From NCBI GenBank assembly GCA_029255685.2, contig CM055312.2, forward strand, positions 4,984,649 to 5,048,648: a DNA stretch of 64,000 nt. Reading direction: 5' to 3'. The stretch is from Silene conica. Lineage: Eukaryota > Streptophyta > Magnoliopsida > Caryophyllales > Caryophyllaceae. Numbering within the stretch: position 1 is the first letter of the stretch; each line of letters begins with the position of its first letter. Below the pieces are notes generated by a model. That model had not been told where the DNA came from. It saw nothing but the letters and a program-made list of their open reading frames with translations, and searched no databases. Positions 36,056 through 45,756 of this stretch are shown piece by piece. The translations under genes and the position numbers were made by a program.

Positions 36056-36479
36056 AGTATTTTATTTTACCAATTCTAGACAACTATAAAAGATTTTTTT
36101 ACTTTAATTTCGAAGTAAATTTTATAATCATGCAAATATGTATACTCAGACTCATCAACGCCCAAGAGTACTATACTCAGACACGATCTTTGAAACCTCG
36201 TTGTTAAATTGTATGCCAATCTCCAATTAGTCACTCCGAATTCCGGCATTTTTCCGAAACTTCACTGTGCCACCGAACTATCCCTCTTGAGCCGCTAATA
36301 ATAATGGTGGTTGATGGAATTGCGAGGTTCGGTTTATGGGGTGATCGATAAGGTGATATAAGACCTCCGACATTGGTGGTCGTGAGGTGATCCAAGACCT
36401 CCGACATTGGTAATTTGAGGTGAGCGATGGAGCTTGATTTATGAATATAAGATGCACTAGTACAAAAACACCCTATTGC

Positions 36480-36910
36480 ATCCGTTCTATAAGACTTATT
36501 GCGTCGGTTCTTGGTTGACGTTTTTGGAGGTGACATTTATTGAAACGTCGGTTCTAAAACTGACGCAAAAAACAGACATTTGCATCAGTTCTTAGTATAC
36601 AACTGATGCATTTGATGTATCATTTGCATCAGTTCTTAGTAAACAACTGATGCATTTGCTATAAGAACCGACGCAAATAGCTTAGTTTTTGCATCAGTTT
36701 TCAAATAACGGATGCTTTTTCGCTTAGCTTTTGCATCAGTTTCCCAACAACTGATGCAATTAGTACCTTAATTTCGCGCAAAATTGAATAGTATATGCGT
36801 CGGGTATTATAGGAACTGACTCTTTTGCTTTATTTTTTTGCATCATTTCTTTTCAAAACCGATGCAATAACTAATTACTATTTGCGTCATTTCTTGTAAG
36901 AACTGATGTA
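36480..36910 (+). repeat. CACTA left subterminal repeats
   Basis: Repeats of TTGCATCAGTTCTTAGTA and CAACTGATGCA in both orientations. The matching right-end set is at about 39,955-40,220. In CACTA elements such motifs bind element-encoded protein. Confidence 0.85.
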
Positions 36911-37037
36911 TTTTATTTTTATGTTTTTAAAAAAAAATCCGCTACCGAAATTTCGGCAGCACCTTCCTATAAAGTTGATATCCAAAACACCAGAAATTTA
37001 AAACAACCTGCATTAAAATATCCAACCAAAGGACGCG

Positions 37038-37130
37038 CACTAGTACAGAAATGTCATTTGGCAACGGTCAAAAAGCACATATGGCAACGGTAAAGTATTC
37101 CAATAATATATATTTTGGTAAAGGTAAAGT
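37038..37130 (+). mobile_element. Solo CACTA-like left terminus
   Basis: CACTAGTACAGAAATGTCAT followed by TTGGCAACGGT and a second GGCAACGGTAAAG motif. No inverse partner end was found nearby, so it is a relic or an unrelated look-alike. Confidence 0.4.
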
Positions 37131-37197
37131 TTTCTATTAAGATAATAATTAATTACAAACCAATGTTTAACATATAATCAACATTACAAAGCAAAAT

Positions 37198-37378
37198 CAA
37201 TGCCTCTTCTGCTCAAGTGAACTAAGAATCTCTACCGCTCTCTGATAATGGCGAGGCTGAACACCAAAGCATCCATGGGAGAACTTGTATCCCCATCTTC
37301 CGAACCATGGTTGGCCATATGCAATGCCATGTAGGAGACGAAGTTCTATCGGCCTCTCTTTTTATGTATCCACTACAG
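37198..37378 (-). pseudogene. Captured PHD-finger gene 3' exon fragment (MMD1/At1g33420-like)
   Basis: Reading the minus strand, the frame gives RPIELRLLHGIAYGQPWFG, then RWGYKFSHGCFGV, and ends EQKRH plus stop at 37,198-37,200. The stretch around GQPWFGRWGYKF is characteristic of plant PHD-finger proteins related to MALE MEIOCYTE DEATH 1 and At1g33420. Only this exon is present; an in-frame stop precedes ERPIEL. It lies inside the CACTA borders and is a captured fragment. Confidence 0.6.
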
Positions 37379-37731
37379 TGATCCGCCTGTCATATAATTA
37401 TACAATTCATCCGAGAAAAGTACACCAATAACAACCTAACTAGAAGAAACCTCAATCCAAACATGACTTGAAGTTGGCTAATGTGAATCATGAAACCGAA
37501 AATAGAAAAAAATAATCAGACTCAGAAGTTGGCTAACTTACATCCATATCTACTATCTCATGAATGTACAGCAAAAAAACAAAGATCATCCAAAAATGGG
37601 TATCACGGCATGAATCAAATCAACATGCACTTTAATTAGAATGAACTAACAGTTAAACGTGGTTTCCGTATCTCAGGTCCAGGATTGATTCAAGATCGAT
37701 AGTTACAATAGCAACTTCTTAGGATGGTTGT

Positions 37732-37835
37732 ATGCTCATGAGACTTTGCATAAACAGCAAACTGGTGCTGTACGGAATAAATGCAGATGACAGTTGCTAC
37801 TTGTGTGGTCAGTCCAATAGAGAAATATACATACA
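37732..37835 (+). pseudogene. Possible LINE zinc-binding (zf-RVT) remnant
   Basis: A short plus-strand frame reads LCINSKLVLYGINADDSCYL followed by CGQ. That resembles the zf-RVT segment of plant LINE proteins (pattern L..G...D..C..C). No RT core accompanies it. Confidence 0.4.
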
Positions 37836-38301
37836 GATAACAAATTCATCCCGAAAAAAGGGGAAGAAGCACCTAAAACTGATCAAATCAGAAAAGAGGA
37901 AGAACCCATGTCAGAAGATGTAGAATTAACAACAGTTCTAAGGTTGGAATTCCTGAAATTCAGCATTAAAATCTTCCAGGGTTTATTGGATTACAACAAG
38001 TAAAAGAGGCCATTTGCCATTGGATCATGCTTAAGCTGTTGACAATGGTAGCACAGCATGTTTACTACTAATCAGTAATAGTATATATACTTTGACATTG
38101 TACTCTAGCAAAGCTAACTACAGTTTTAGACTTAAAACACACAATTCTCTCAGACACAATACAAGCGAGGTATTACTAGCAAAATTAAAACAAAAGGAAG
38201 AACAAGCAACATAAATTTGAACATCAGCAAGAGCTTTGATGAGACCAGTAAAGTAAACAAATGCACTAGTTGAGGAAGCGTCTCGGTTCCAAAGCTCTTG
38301 C

Positions 38302-38496
38302 ATACACCAAAACTGAGAATTTCAAATTACAACAATTATAAAAAAAAAAGCACAAATACTTGCTTTAAGAGATGAGTATTCATTTTAAGCTTAAGACGAG
38401 TCAAATATAAGAGAAGGCATTATTACTTGGAGCCTCGAGAAGCGGAATCACAAGCCTTGACAATATCCAAAGACGAACAGAGATCAGTGTTGTTGT
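38302..38496 (-). pseudogene. Second partial copy of LanC-like exon 2 end
   Basis: This roughly 195-bp segment is a direct duplicate of 38,938-39,132. It contains the end of the LanC-like exon (SLDIVKACDSASRGS) plus intron-side sequence. Upstream of it the match to the gene is lost. Confidence 0.75.
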
Positions 38497-39059
38497 TAAA
38501 AGCAATACAGGTTATGAAAACACGACGATTACATCTGCAAGCAACTTCATCGAATAACCCGTGATAGTTGATAATAGTAGAGCAATTAATTCGGAATGAG
38601 TGGTTCAACTACTGCGTTGGCTGAAAAAGAAGAAGCAGGTATACAAATGTTGTCCCTTGTTGTTTAGTTTGTCATATATGATTTCCTCAAGTTTGAGATG
38701 TAACATACTGAACAACGCTACTGACCTCCTTCATACCTTATGTTCTACCTTCACCCTCACAAAACAACTAAATAGGAGTAACAGGGAGTATTCCATACAT
38801 ACTTCGCTTCCTTCAATGGCATACATTCTTAGAATCTCTCCTTTCTATTTTTGTGTAGCTTCAGTTCAAATGTTCAATGTTGTGATAGTAAAACCCATCT
38901 AGATTCCCAACCCCAGACACATTTCTCTAACAAAACACATACACCAAAACTGAGAATTTCAAATTACAACAATTATAAAAAAAAAGCACAAATACTTGCT
39001 TTAAGAGAGGAGTATTCATTTTAAGCTCAAGACGAGTCAAATATAAGAGAAGGCATTAT

Positions 39060-39495
39060 TACTTGGAGCCTCGAGAAGCGGAATCACAAGCCTTGACAAT
39101 ATCCAAAGACGAACGGAGATCAGTGTTGTTGTTTGTAACTTGATAAGCTTTAAAGAGCAAGTAAGCTGTTCCTACAACACCTGTATATATCGTATAATCT
39201 TGCACCCTTTTTCCACCTCTTCCCCACGTTTCCTTCACCACCTACATACAAGTATACAACAACATATAAAACCCAAATAAACACTTAGACAATTCATCAA
39301 ACATCATATGTGCACCACAAAATCAACCCAATCAAAAATTACAAGCAAGAAAATAGTAAAATTACGGTTTCTTTGATGTTTAATGCTGATTTCTTGAGAT
39401 CCTCGCAAAGTTTTTGGTAGGGGAGAAGAAGGAGTTTGGTAAGAGAATCTGGTGGTTGTATACTAGAAGAGTTGATGGGAGTTTCTGGAATGTAT
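39060..39495 (-). pseudogene. Captured LanC-like (GCR2/GCL family) N-terminal exons
   Basis: Two minus-strand exons with an intron between them: about 39,495-39,367 (VMPEYIPETP ... DSLTKLLLLPYQKL) and about 39,243-39,061 (RVQDYTIYTGVVGTAYLLF, then KAYQVT and IVKACDSASRGS). Exon 2 ends at a normal donor (CCAA|GTAATA). These match the start of plant LanC-like proteins such as GCR2. The remainder of the gene is absent. Retention of the intron implies DNA-level capture by the CACTA element, not retroposition. Confidence 0.75.
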
Positions 39496-40309
39496 TCAGG
39501 CATTACATATATATACTACTACATCTTAAAGAACTTAGTAGGAGGGATTCGGACAAGGTAAGGCTAGCTAGACCTAAAAATACTTACTCTACAGCACATG
39601 AATTACCAATAACAACAACAATTTAGTCACTAAAACGAGAAATTAAAGCCAAAATTCACAGAAAACTAAGGAATAAGAGCAAGGGTTCGTTAATCGGCGA
39701 AAACTAAGGAATAAAACTTACATTAATTGGCGAAAAAGCTTGCAACTGATGAATTGAAGTTGAAATTGAAGTTGAAGAAGCACGAAGTGACGAAGTTGAT
39801 GAAGATAAACGAACTGAGCGAACTGACGAACTAAGGAATAAGAGCAAGGGTTCGTTTCTTTTGATTATGGAAGTGAACAGTAGATTGCATATTCGAATTC
39901 TTGTTTGCCCTAATATAAAACTCGTAGTTGATTTTTTTTTTTTAATTTATAGTAAATACGTCAGTTTTAATCTGAAACTGAAGCAACTTCTCAAATGTAA
40001 ATACGTCGGTTCTGTTAAATAACTGATGCAAATATAAATTATTAGTCAAATGCATCAGTTCGGAGAACAACCGACGCAAATTTAGTCACTCAAATGCATC
40101 AGTTCCTTCTTAAGAACTGACGCAAATACCTTTTCTATATTTTAAAATTGGATTCCCGCCCAAAATAAGTACTATTTGCTTCAGTTCTATTAGAACCGAC
40201 GTAAATCCCTTGACGCAATAGGGGATTTTTGTACTAGTGATGGTGATAGTCTGATATATAGATTATTAATAGATGATGATGATGATGATGTGTGTTGTGT
40301 GTATGCACT

Positions 40310-40855
40310 TAGGGGTGTTAACGAGCCGAGTCGAGCCGAGCTTGGCCTTGCTCGGCTTGTGCTCGATTACAAAAACTCGAGCTCGAGCTCGAGCCGATCT
40401 TATCCGAGCTTGAAAAAAACACGCTCGTTACAAAGCTTGCGAGCTTTAACACGAGCTCGAGCCAAATCGAGCCTATATAAAATGGTTCATTTTTTTTTAT
40501 ATTTTTCTTCAAATATTTTCAATAACAAGGTTCGAAGATTTTATGTAAAAATGTTTAACAAATCAACAAGATATTTTATATATATGCTACAAAGGTATAA
40601 TAATGATAAAATATTTTTATAAAATATGAGCATATTTTTATAAAATATGATTAATATCTTATATAATCTCAAATGTTCGAGCCACTCACGAGCTTTTCGA
40701 GTCGAGCCAGCCTTTGCTCGGCTTGACTCGTTAGGCTCTCGAGCCGAGCCCGAACTCGAGCCGAGCTCACACGAGCCGAGCTTTGATCGAGCCTTGACCG
40801 AGCCGATCTCGAGTTGCTCGCGAGCTGTCTCGTCTCATTAACAGCCCTAGACTAC
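40310..40855. mobile_element. hAT-like element with CGAGCCGAG arrays
   Basis: The left end TAGGGGTGTTAACGAG is the imperfect inverse of CTCATTAACAGCCCTA near the right end. The 8-bp TATGCACT occurs at 40,302-40,309 and 40,856-40,863, as a hAT target duplication would; this leaves six extra bases (GACTAC) after the right TIR. GAGCTCGAGC / CGAGCCGAG words fill both arms in inverted symmetry. No transposase. Confidence 0.65.
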
Positions 40856-41083
40856 TATGCACTAAGCAATAATGAGAATGTAAAGATTTATTAAATATGA
40901 TTATTTAATTAGTGGATTATGTTTGCCTTAAGGTAATATATATTAAACGTGGTATTATATTATTAGCTAGGTTGACTTTAATTTAAAATCTAAATCTCAG
41001 CCGTACACTTAACTATCATCTAAGGGAGGAGGGTCGTTCTCACCGTTCTCACCGAGTGTTCCTTCTCACCCGATCTTAACTCT

Positions 41084-41765
41084 AGATACAATTTTTGACG
41101 GAGTATATACATTTTTTTTACCTTTTTACATAAATCTAGATACATTTTTTGACGGAGTTAAACCTAGATACATTTTTGGACGGGGTAGATACATTTTTTT
41201 TTTTTACTTTTTTACATAAACCTAGTTACATTTTTTGACGGGGTAGATACGTTTTTTTCTACTTAAACCTAAATACCTTTTTTGACGGAGTAGATATTTT
41301 ACATAAACCTAGTTCCATTTTTTTACATTACTCATAAATTTTGACAAAATTGAATGCGATATTTGGGGCAAAATTCGAAAAGGTGTAAACAATGAATCGA
41401 AATGGCAGAATAACGGAAGTATATATCTTGAGTTGGCAAAATAGAAGGCACTTATTCACTTGTCAACCAAACAATCATGTGCAGCTCTCATAGATTTCGA
41501 CGAATTCATTACGTTTCCAATAACAGGAAGATGCCAAAAATGAGCATTGAGGAAACAAATCACAATTAAATAAATAATAAATCAGCCAAAAATCTAGTAC
41601 AAAATAAATAGGTGAAGTTAAGATGCGTGATAAACAAAGATGAAAAAAAGATGGAATATGTGGAGATAGTTGTGGGTGATCTCAGCCTTTTATCTAATTC
41701 CAATCTAATGGTAGATATGCGTTCTCACCGTTCTCACTGAATGTTCGTTCTCACCGGATCTTGCC
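41084..41765. other. Right arm of element D
   Basis: A short TAGATACA array (41,085-41,330) is followed by AT-rich DNA with no ORF, then the right TIR of D. Confidence 0.5.
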
Positions 41766-41787
41766 TATATATATATATATATATATA
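41766..41787. repeat. (TA)n tract 4
   Basis: A short tract of about 11 TA units between elements D and G. Confidence 0.95.
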
Positions 41788-41945
41788 GAGATTGCATCTT
41801 GTGAGGTCTATGATCTTAAATGAGGATTAAGGTCTACTTGTAGATCCAAATAAGAACCATTGGATCAACAAGAAGAACCATGAGATGATGCCACGTGGAT
41901 AATACAATTTAAGCAAAAAACGCAAAAATTTCAAAAATTACTTCA

Positions 41946-42012
41946 GTGGGAGTCGATTCCGTGACCTCGAGCAACATAGACCAGAGCTTTGCCAACTCTG
42001 CCCCAGCATCCT
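41946..42012 (-). other. tRNA-like segment G1
   Basis: The minus strand reads GGATGCTGGGGCAGAGTTGG, CAAAGCTCTGGTCTATG and then a B-box-like GGAATCGACTCCC. Spacing resembles a tRNA A and B box, but the stems are imperfect. Confidence 0.4.
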
Positions 42013-42100
42013 TGTCGATTTATATAATATTGTACATATTTAACACATGATTTTTGAAGTATAATTTTAGGTCAGATTTAAGCAAAAAACATAAGCGCCA

Positions 42101-42175
42101 CCGATGGGGATCGAGCCCGAAACCTCCAGTTTCATGTACCAAAGGCTTATTCATTGTTCCATATACACTTTGCTA
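42101..42175 (-). other. tRNA-like segment G2
   Basis: The minus strand has a B-box-like GGGCTCGATCCCCA about 50 bp after AAGTGTATATGGAACAATG. No full cloverleaf is evident. Confidence 0.35.
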
Positions 42176-42354
42176 ATTAATTTCATACTGTAAAAGATTT
42201 ATACGATTTTATACGAGGTTTTTATTTGGAATTAACTTAACAAGTATACCTGTTTCGCATCAATTTCCTATTTATTTTCCGTCTTCTTCTTTGGTTACCT
42301 TGTTAATTGCTTCTTCTCGAAATATTTTTTTTCGAAATTTTTTTGTTGTCGACA

Positions 42355-43575
42355 TTTTTTAATGCGTAGATACACACCTTTTAATGCGTAGATACACACC
42401 TTTAAATGCGTAGATACACATGGCTAAATGCGTAGATACACACCTTTTAATGCGTAGATACACACCTTTAAATGCGTAGATACACATGGCTAAATGCGTA
42501 GATACACATGTCTAAATGCGTAGATACACACCTTTAAATGCGTAAATACACATGGCTAAATGCGTAGATACACATGGCTAAATGCGTAGATACACATTGC
42601 TAAATGCGTAGATACACATGTCTAGTAGATACACACATTTAAATACGTAGATACACAAGGCTAAATGCGTAGATACACATCTCTTAACGCGTAGATACAC
42701 ATGTCTAAATGCGTAAATACACACCTTCAAATGCGTAGATACACATGGCTAAATGCGTAGATACACATGGTTAAATGCATAAATACACATCTCTAAATGC
42801 GTAGATACACATGTCTAAATGCGTAGATACACACCTTTAAATGCGTAGATACACATGTCTAGTAGATATACACCTTTAAATACGTAGATACACACGGCTA
42901 AATTATAGATACACATCTCTTAATGCGTAGATACACATGTCTAAATGCGTAGATACACATCTCTTAATGCGTAGATACACACCTTTAAATGCGTAGATAC
43001 ACATCTCTAAATGCGTAGATACACATCTTTAAATGCGTAGATACACATGTCTAAATGCGTAGATACACACCTTTAAATTCGTAGGTACACATGTCTAGTA
43101 GATACACACCTTAAATACGTAGATACACATGCCTAAATGCGTAGATACACATCTCTTAATGCGTAGATACACATCTTTAAATGCGTGGATACATATGGCT
43201 AAATGCATAGATACACATGTCTAAATGCGTAGATACACATGTCTAAATGCGTAGATACACACCTTTAAATATGTAGATACACATGGTTAAATGCGTAGAT
43301 ACACATCTCTTAATGCGTAGATACACATGTCTAAATGCGTAGTTACACATGTATAAATGCGTAGATACACATCTATAAATGCGTAGATACATATTTCTAA
43401 ATGCCTAGATACACATGTTAGAATGTGTAGATACACATTTCTAAATGCGTAGATACACATCTCTAAATGGTTAGATACACATGTGTAAATGCGTAGATAC
43501 ACAACTTTGAATACGTAGATGCACATCTCTAAATGCGTAGATACACACTTTGAATGTGTAGGTACACATCTCGAA
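42355..43575 (+). repeat. 22-bp TAGATACACA tandem array
   Basis: Roughly fifty units of the form AATGCGTAGATACACATGTCTA, alternating with CACCTTTA, CATGGCTA and CATCTCTTA variants. The minus-strand frame across part of it is a translation of the repeat, not a gene. Confidence 0.95.
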
Positions 43576-43945
43576 GTTGTTTTTTTATCGTTAACAAAAA
43601 TGAAAAAGAAAATTTCGAAAAAAATTTCGAAATTTTCTCCATTACAATAGCACAAGTTACTTAATACAATATCACGGGTTCTCCAAACAAATATTACTAA
43701 AAAAAAAGGAAAAAAAATTTCGAGAAGAAATAAAAATTGGAGAAAAAAATCGAAAAAAAATTCGGAAAAAATTTTGAGTTTTTTTTTTAAAAAAATTTCC
43801 GAAAAAAAAAATTTCGAAAATATAATTCCAAGCAAAAATAATTCTAAGGTTTTGGGTTCAATCCTAATTGGCAATTTAAACAAAAGTTGTCTTCAAAAAT
43901 GTTTCCATGTTAAATATTATACAATATCTTACTAATCAATAAAGA

Positions 43946-44018
43946 TGTTGTGGTCCATTGGTATAGGTGATGGACTCTTAAATCCGAGGACCCGTGTTCG
44001 ATCCCCAGTGTCGGCAAG
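43946..44018 (+). other. tRNA-like segment G3
   Basis: The plus strand reads TGTGGTCCATTGGTATAGGT, GATGGACTCTTAAATCC, then B-box-like GTGTTCGATCCCC. It is the best tRNA look-alike of the four, but the T stem does not pair cleanly. Confidence 0.45.
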
Positions 44019-44085
44019 TTTTGCTTTTTGCTTAGTAGAAAATATTCACGTGATATATATTATACAATGTTGTACTAATCAGTAA

Positions 44086-44160
44086 AGTCACTGTGGTCCG
44101 TTGGTTAAGTAGTTTGACAGTGATACACTAGATCGTGGGATCGATTCCTATTGACGGCTG
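44086..44160 (+). other. tRNA-like segment G4
   Basis: The plus strand reads CACTGTGGTCCGTTGGTTAA, then B-box-like GTGGGATCGATTCC. It mirrors G1 in position within the right arm. Confidence 0.4.
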
Positions 44161-44227
44161 TTTTTATTTTTGTTAAATCTTGAAGTAGACCTCAATCCTC
44201 ATTTAAGAGAGAGAGAGTGAGAGAGAG

Positions 44228-45190
44228 TTGGGATCACATGAGTCCATGAGTCTGACAATAGTATCACAAGCTATATAAAACAATATCAGGTCTTTTCAAT
44301 ATCACTTTTTTCATTTCTTAGTGTAACTATAGTGCAGCAGCAGTACACCACAATCAACAATAACAACAATGGCGAGGTAGCACCTAATAACAACAATGAA
44401 TCAGCAATAAGAACCACGATTCCACTTTATGATTATCATATAAAAACAAAACAAATCTTTGACTTAACCTTAATCTCACCGAAATCCTAACCCTAGATTT
44501 ATCCCCAAATGTTGAAGATGACGACAATAATGGAGATTTCGTTCATCGGAGAAGAGATTCAATCGCTAGTATCAGCTGAAAAAGCATCACACTGAACGAT
44601 CCTCTGCTATGATAATCTCCGCCGCTCGACTACTCATTTCTGAAGCGATTCTTGATGATCCGTTGAATACCTTCTTCGCGTTGATTTCGTAGTCGTGTGT
44701 TCGGATCCACTCAGTTAATTACGTGTATAATACTGTGTTTGAATATCCCTTCATTAGTAAAAGAAGCAGCTTAGGACTAGTGATATGGAAGAACTTATGG
44801 TCTGCACCTCAGATATTGACAATATGTCTTCAGGAAGTAGACCCACTGAATGGGTCCCCAACAATATCACACGTTATACTAAACAATATCACACGCTATA
44901 CTAAACAATATCACACGTTATACTAAACAATATCACACGCTATACTAAACAATATCACACGTTATACTAAAAATTTCGAAAAAAAAAATTCCGCAAAAAT
45001 TTCTGGAAAAAATTCGTGATATTGTTTTATATAGTGCGTGATATTGTTTCCTGTGATATTGTATTGAAAATGTTGTGATATTGTAGACTTTGTAGTGTAA
45101 AAAAAACGTGATATTTTTTAATACAACTTGTGATACGCTAAATGGACTCATGGACTCAAATATTTAGGTGGACTCACCGGATCCCGCCTC
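44228..45190. mobile_element. Element H: TIR element with TATCACACG array
   Basis: The left end (TTGGGATCACATGAGTCC, then ATGAGTCTGACA, AGTATCACAAGC) is the imperfect inverse of the right end (GTATCACA side, TGGACTCATGGACTC, GGTGGACTCACCGGATCCCG). A GA-rich tract lies on the left and (TA)n on the right. Six AACAATATCACACGTTATACT repeats lie at 44,862-44,970. The interior 44,330-44,760 could hold captured sequence that I do not recognise. Confidence 0.65.
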
Positions 45191-45194
45191 TATA

Positions 45195-45273
<79 letters not shown>
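45191..45273. repeat. (TA)n tract 5
   Basis: About 40 TA units with one TG interruption, following element H. Confidence 0.97.
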
Positions 45274-45276
<3 letters not shown>

Positions 45277-45750
45277 CGCCAAATTCTAAATCTAAAAAAT
45301 GTTTTTTTTTTCTTTCACAAAAACTAAATTAAAATACACAACAAAAATATAACCATTTGACCTAATAATAATATTCATAAATCTGAACATAGTAAAAAAT
45401 TATTTTAAGATCAAGTACGGAGGAATACCTTATAGATATTAAGAAGAACTAGCTTAAAATTTGCAAAAAATTAAGTTAAAATAGTGTGAAAGGAATAGAT
45501 AATATAAACGCAAGTGATAATTAAAGTGAAAAAAATTGTATTTCATCGAATCAATTGCAGAGTTTAGGAAGCTGAGATGCTGAGTGAAAAAGAATATTGC
45601 CTCATGGAAGGTTCGCCGTAGTTATTTATAAAATAGGTTAAATAAATAGGGTTTCAATGCGTTAAGAGATTGTTGATTTTGGTCGTTTGGCATAAACTTT
45701 GATTATTCACTAATTAAGTGACATAGCAAACTTAATGATCCCATTATTAT
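45274..45750. other. AT-rich DNA, probably Helitron interior
   Basis: No ORF or clear repeat. It ends at the LINE 2 insertion site. Confidence 0.5.
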
Positions 45751-45756
45751 ACATTA

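Larger units (their letters stand above)
36455..40239 (+). mobile_element. CACTA element with captured gene fragments
   Basis: The left end is CACTAGTACAAAAACACCCT; the right end is its imperfect inverse ending TTTTTGTACTAGTG. The 3-bp duplication ATG flanks it (36,452-36,454 and 40,240-40,242). Both ends carry subterminal TTGCATCAGTT / GACGCAAAT repeats, as in CACTA elements. No TNP1/TNP2-like transposase is visible. Inside are minus-strand fragments of a PHD-finger gene and a LanC-like gene, so this is a gene-capturing non-autonomous CACTA. Confidence 0.88.
35275..41083. mobile_element. Element E: second GTGAGAACG-type element inside D
   Basis: The left end (ATCGGGTGAGAACGGTTATT, CGGTGCAAACGGTGAGAGCG) is the imperfect inverse of the right end (CGTTCTCACCGTTCTCACCG, TTCTCACCCGATCTTAAC). 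It has its own TAGATACA array and hosts the CACTA element and a hAT-like element. The exact borders are uncertain by several bases. Confidence 0.55.
33207..41765. mobile_element. Element D: outer TA-flanked TIR element, nested mosaic
   Basis: The left end (TTTAGGATCAGGTGAGAACG, then GGTGAGAACGACC and ACCATTGGATT) is the imperfect inverse of the right end at 41,715-41,765 (GTTCTCACCGTTCTCACTG, CGTTCTCACCGGATCTTGCC). It contains TAGATACA arrays and a related element E. A partial, similar terminus at 34,805-34,850 shows further rearrangement. The nesting order is my interpretation. Confidence 0.6.
41788..44206. mobile_element. Element G: TIR element with TAGATACACA array and tRNA-like arms
   Basis: The left end (GCATCTTGTGAGGTC, then TTAAATGAGGATTAAGGTCT) is matched by the inverse near the right end (AGACCTCAATCCTCATTTAA). 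The outermost ~24 bp of the right end is missing and replaced by GA repeats, next to element H. Each arm holds two tRNA-like segments; the centre is a 22-bp tandem array. No transposase. Confidence 0.65.

Noticed and set aside
43287..43883. 198-residue minus-strand frame with repeated cysteine motifs
   Set aside because: It translates the 22-bp TAGATACACA array and a poly-A rich flank; the repeat period is not a multiple of three throughout, so no protein is maintained.
43946..44018. Genuine tRNA gene
   Set aside because: A- and B-box-like words are present, but the T stem and anticodon stem do not pair well and three similar segments sit in the same element; kept only as tRNA-like.
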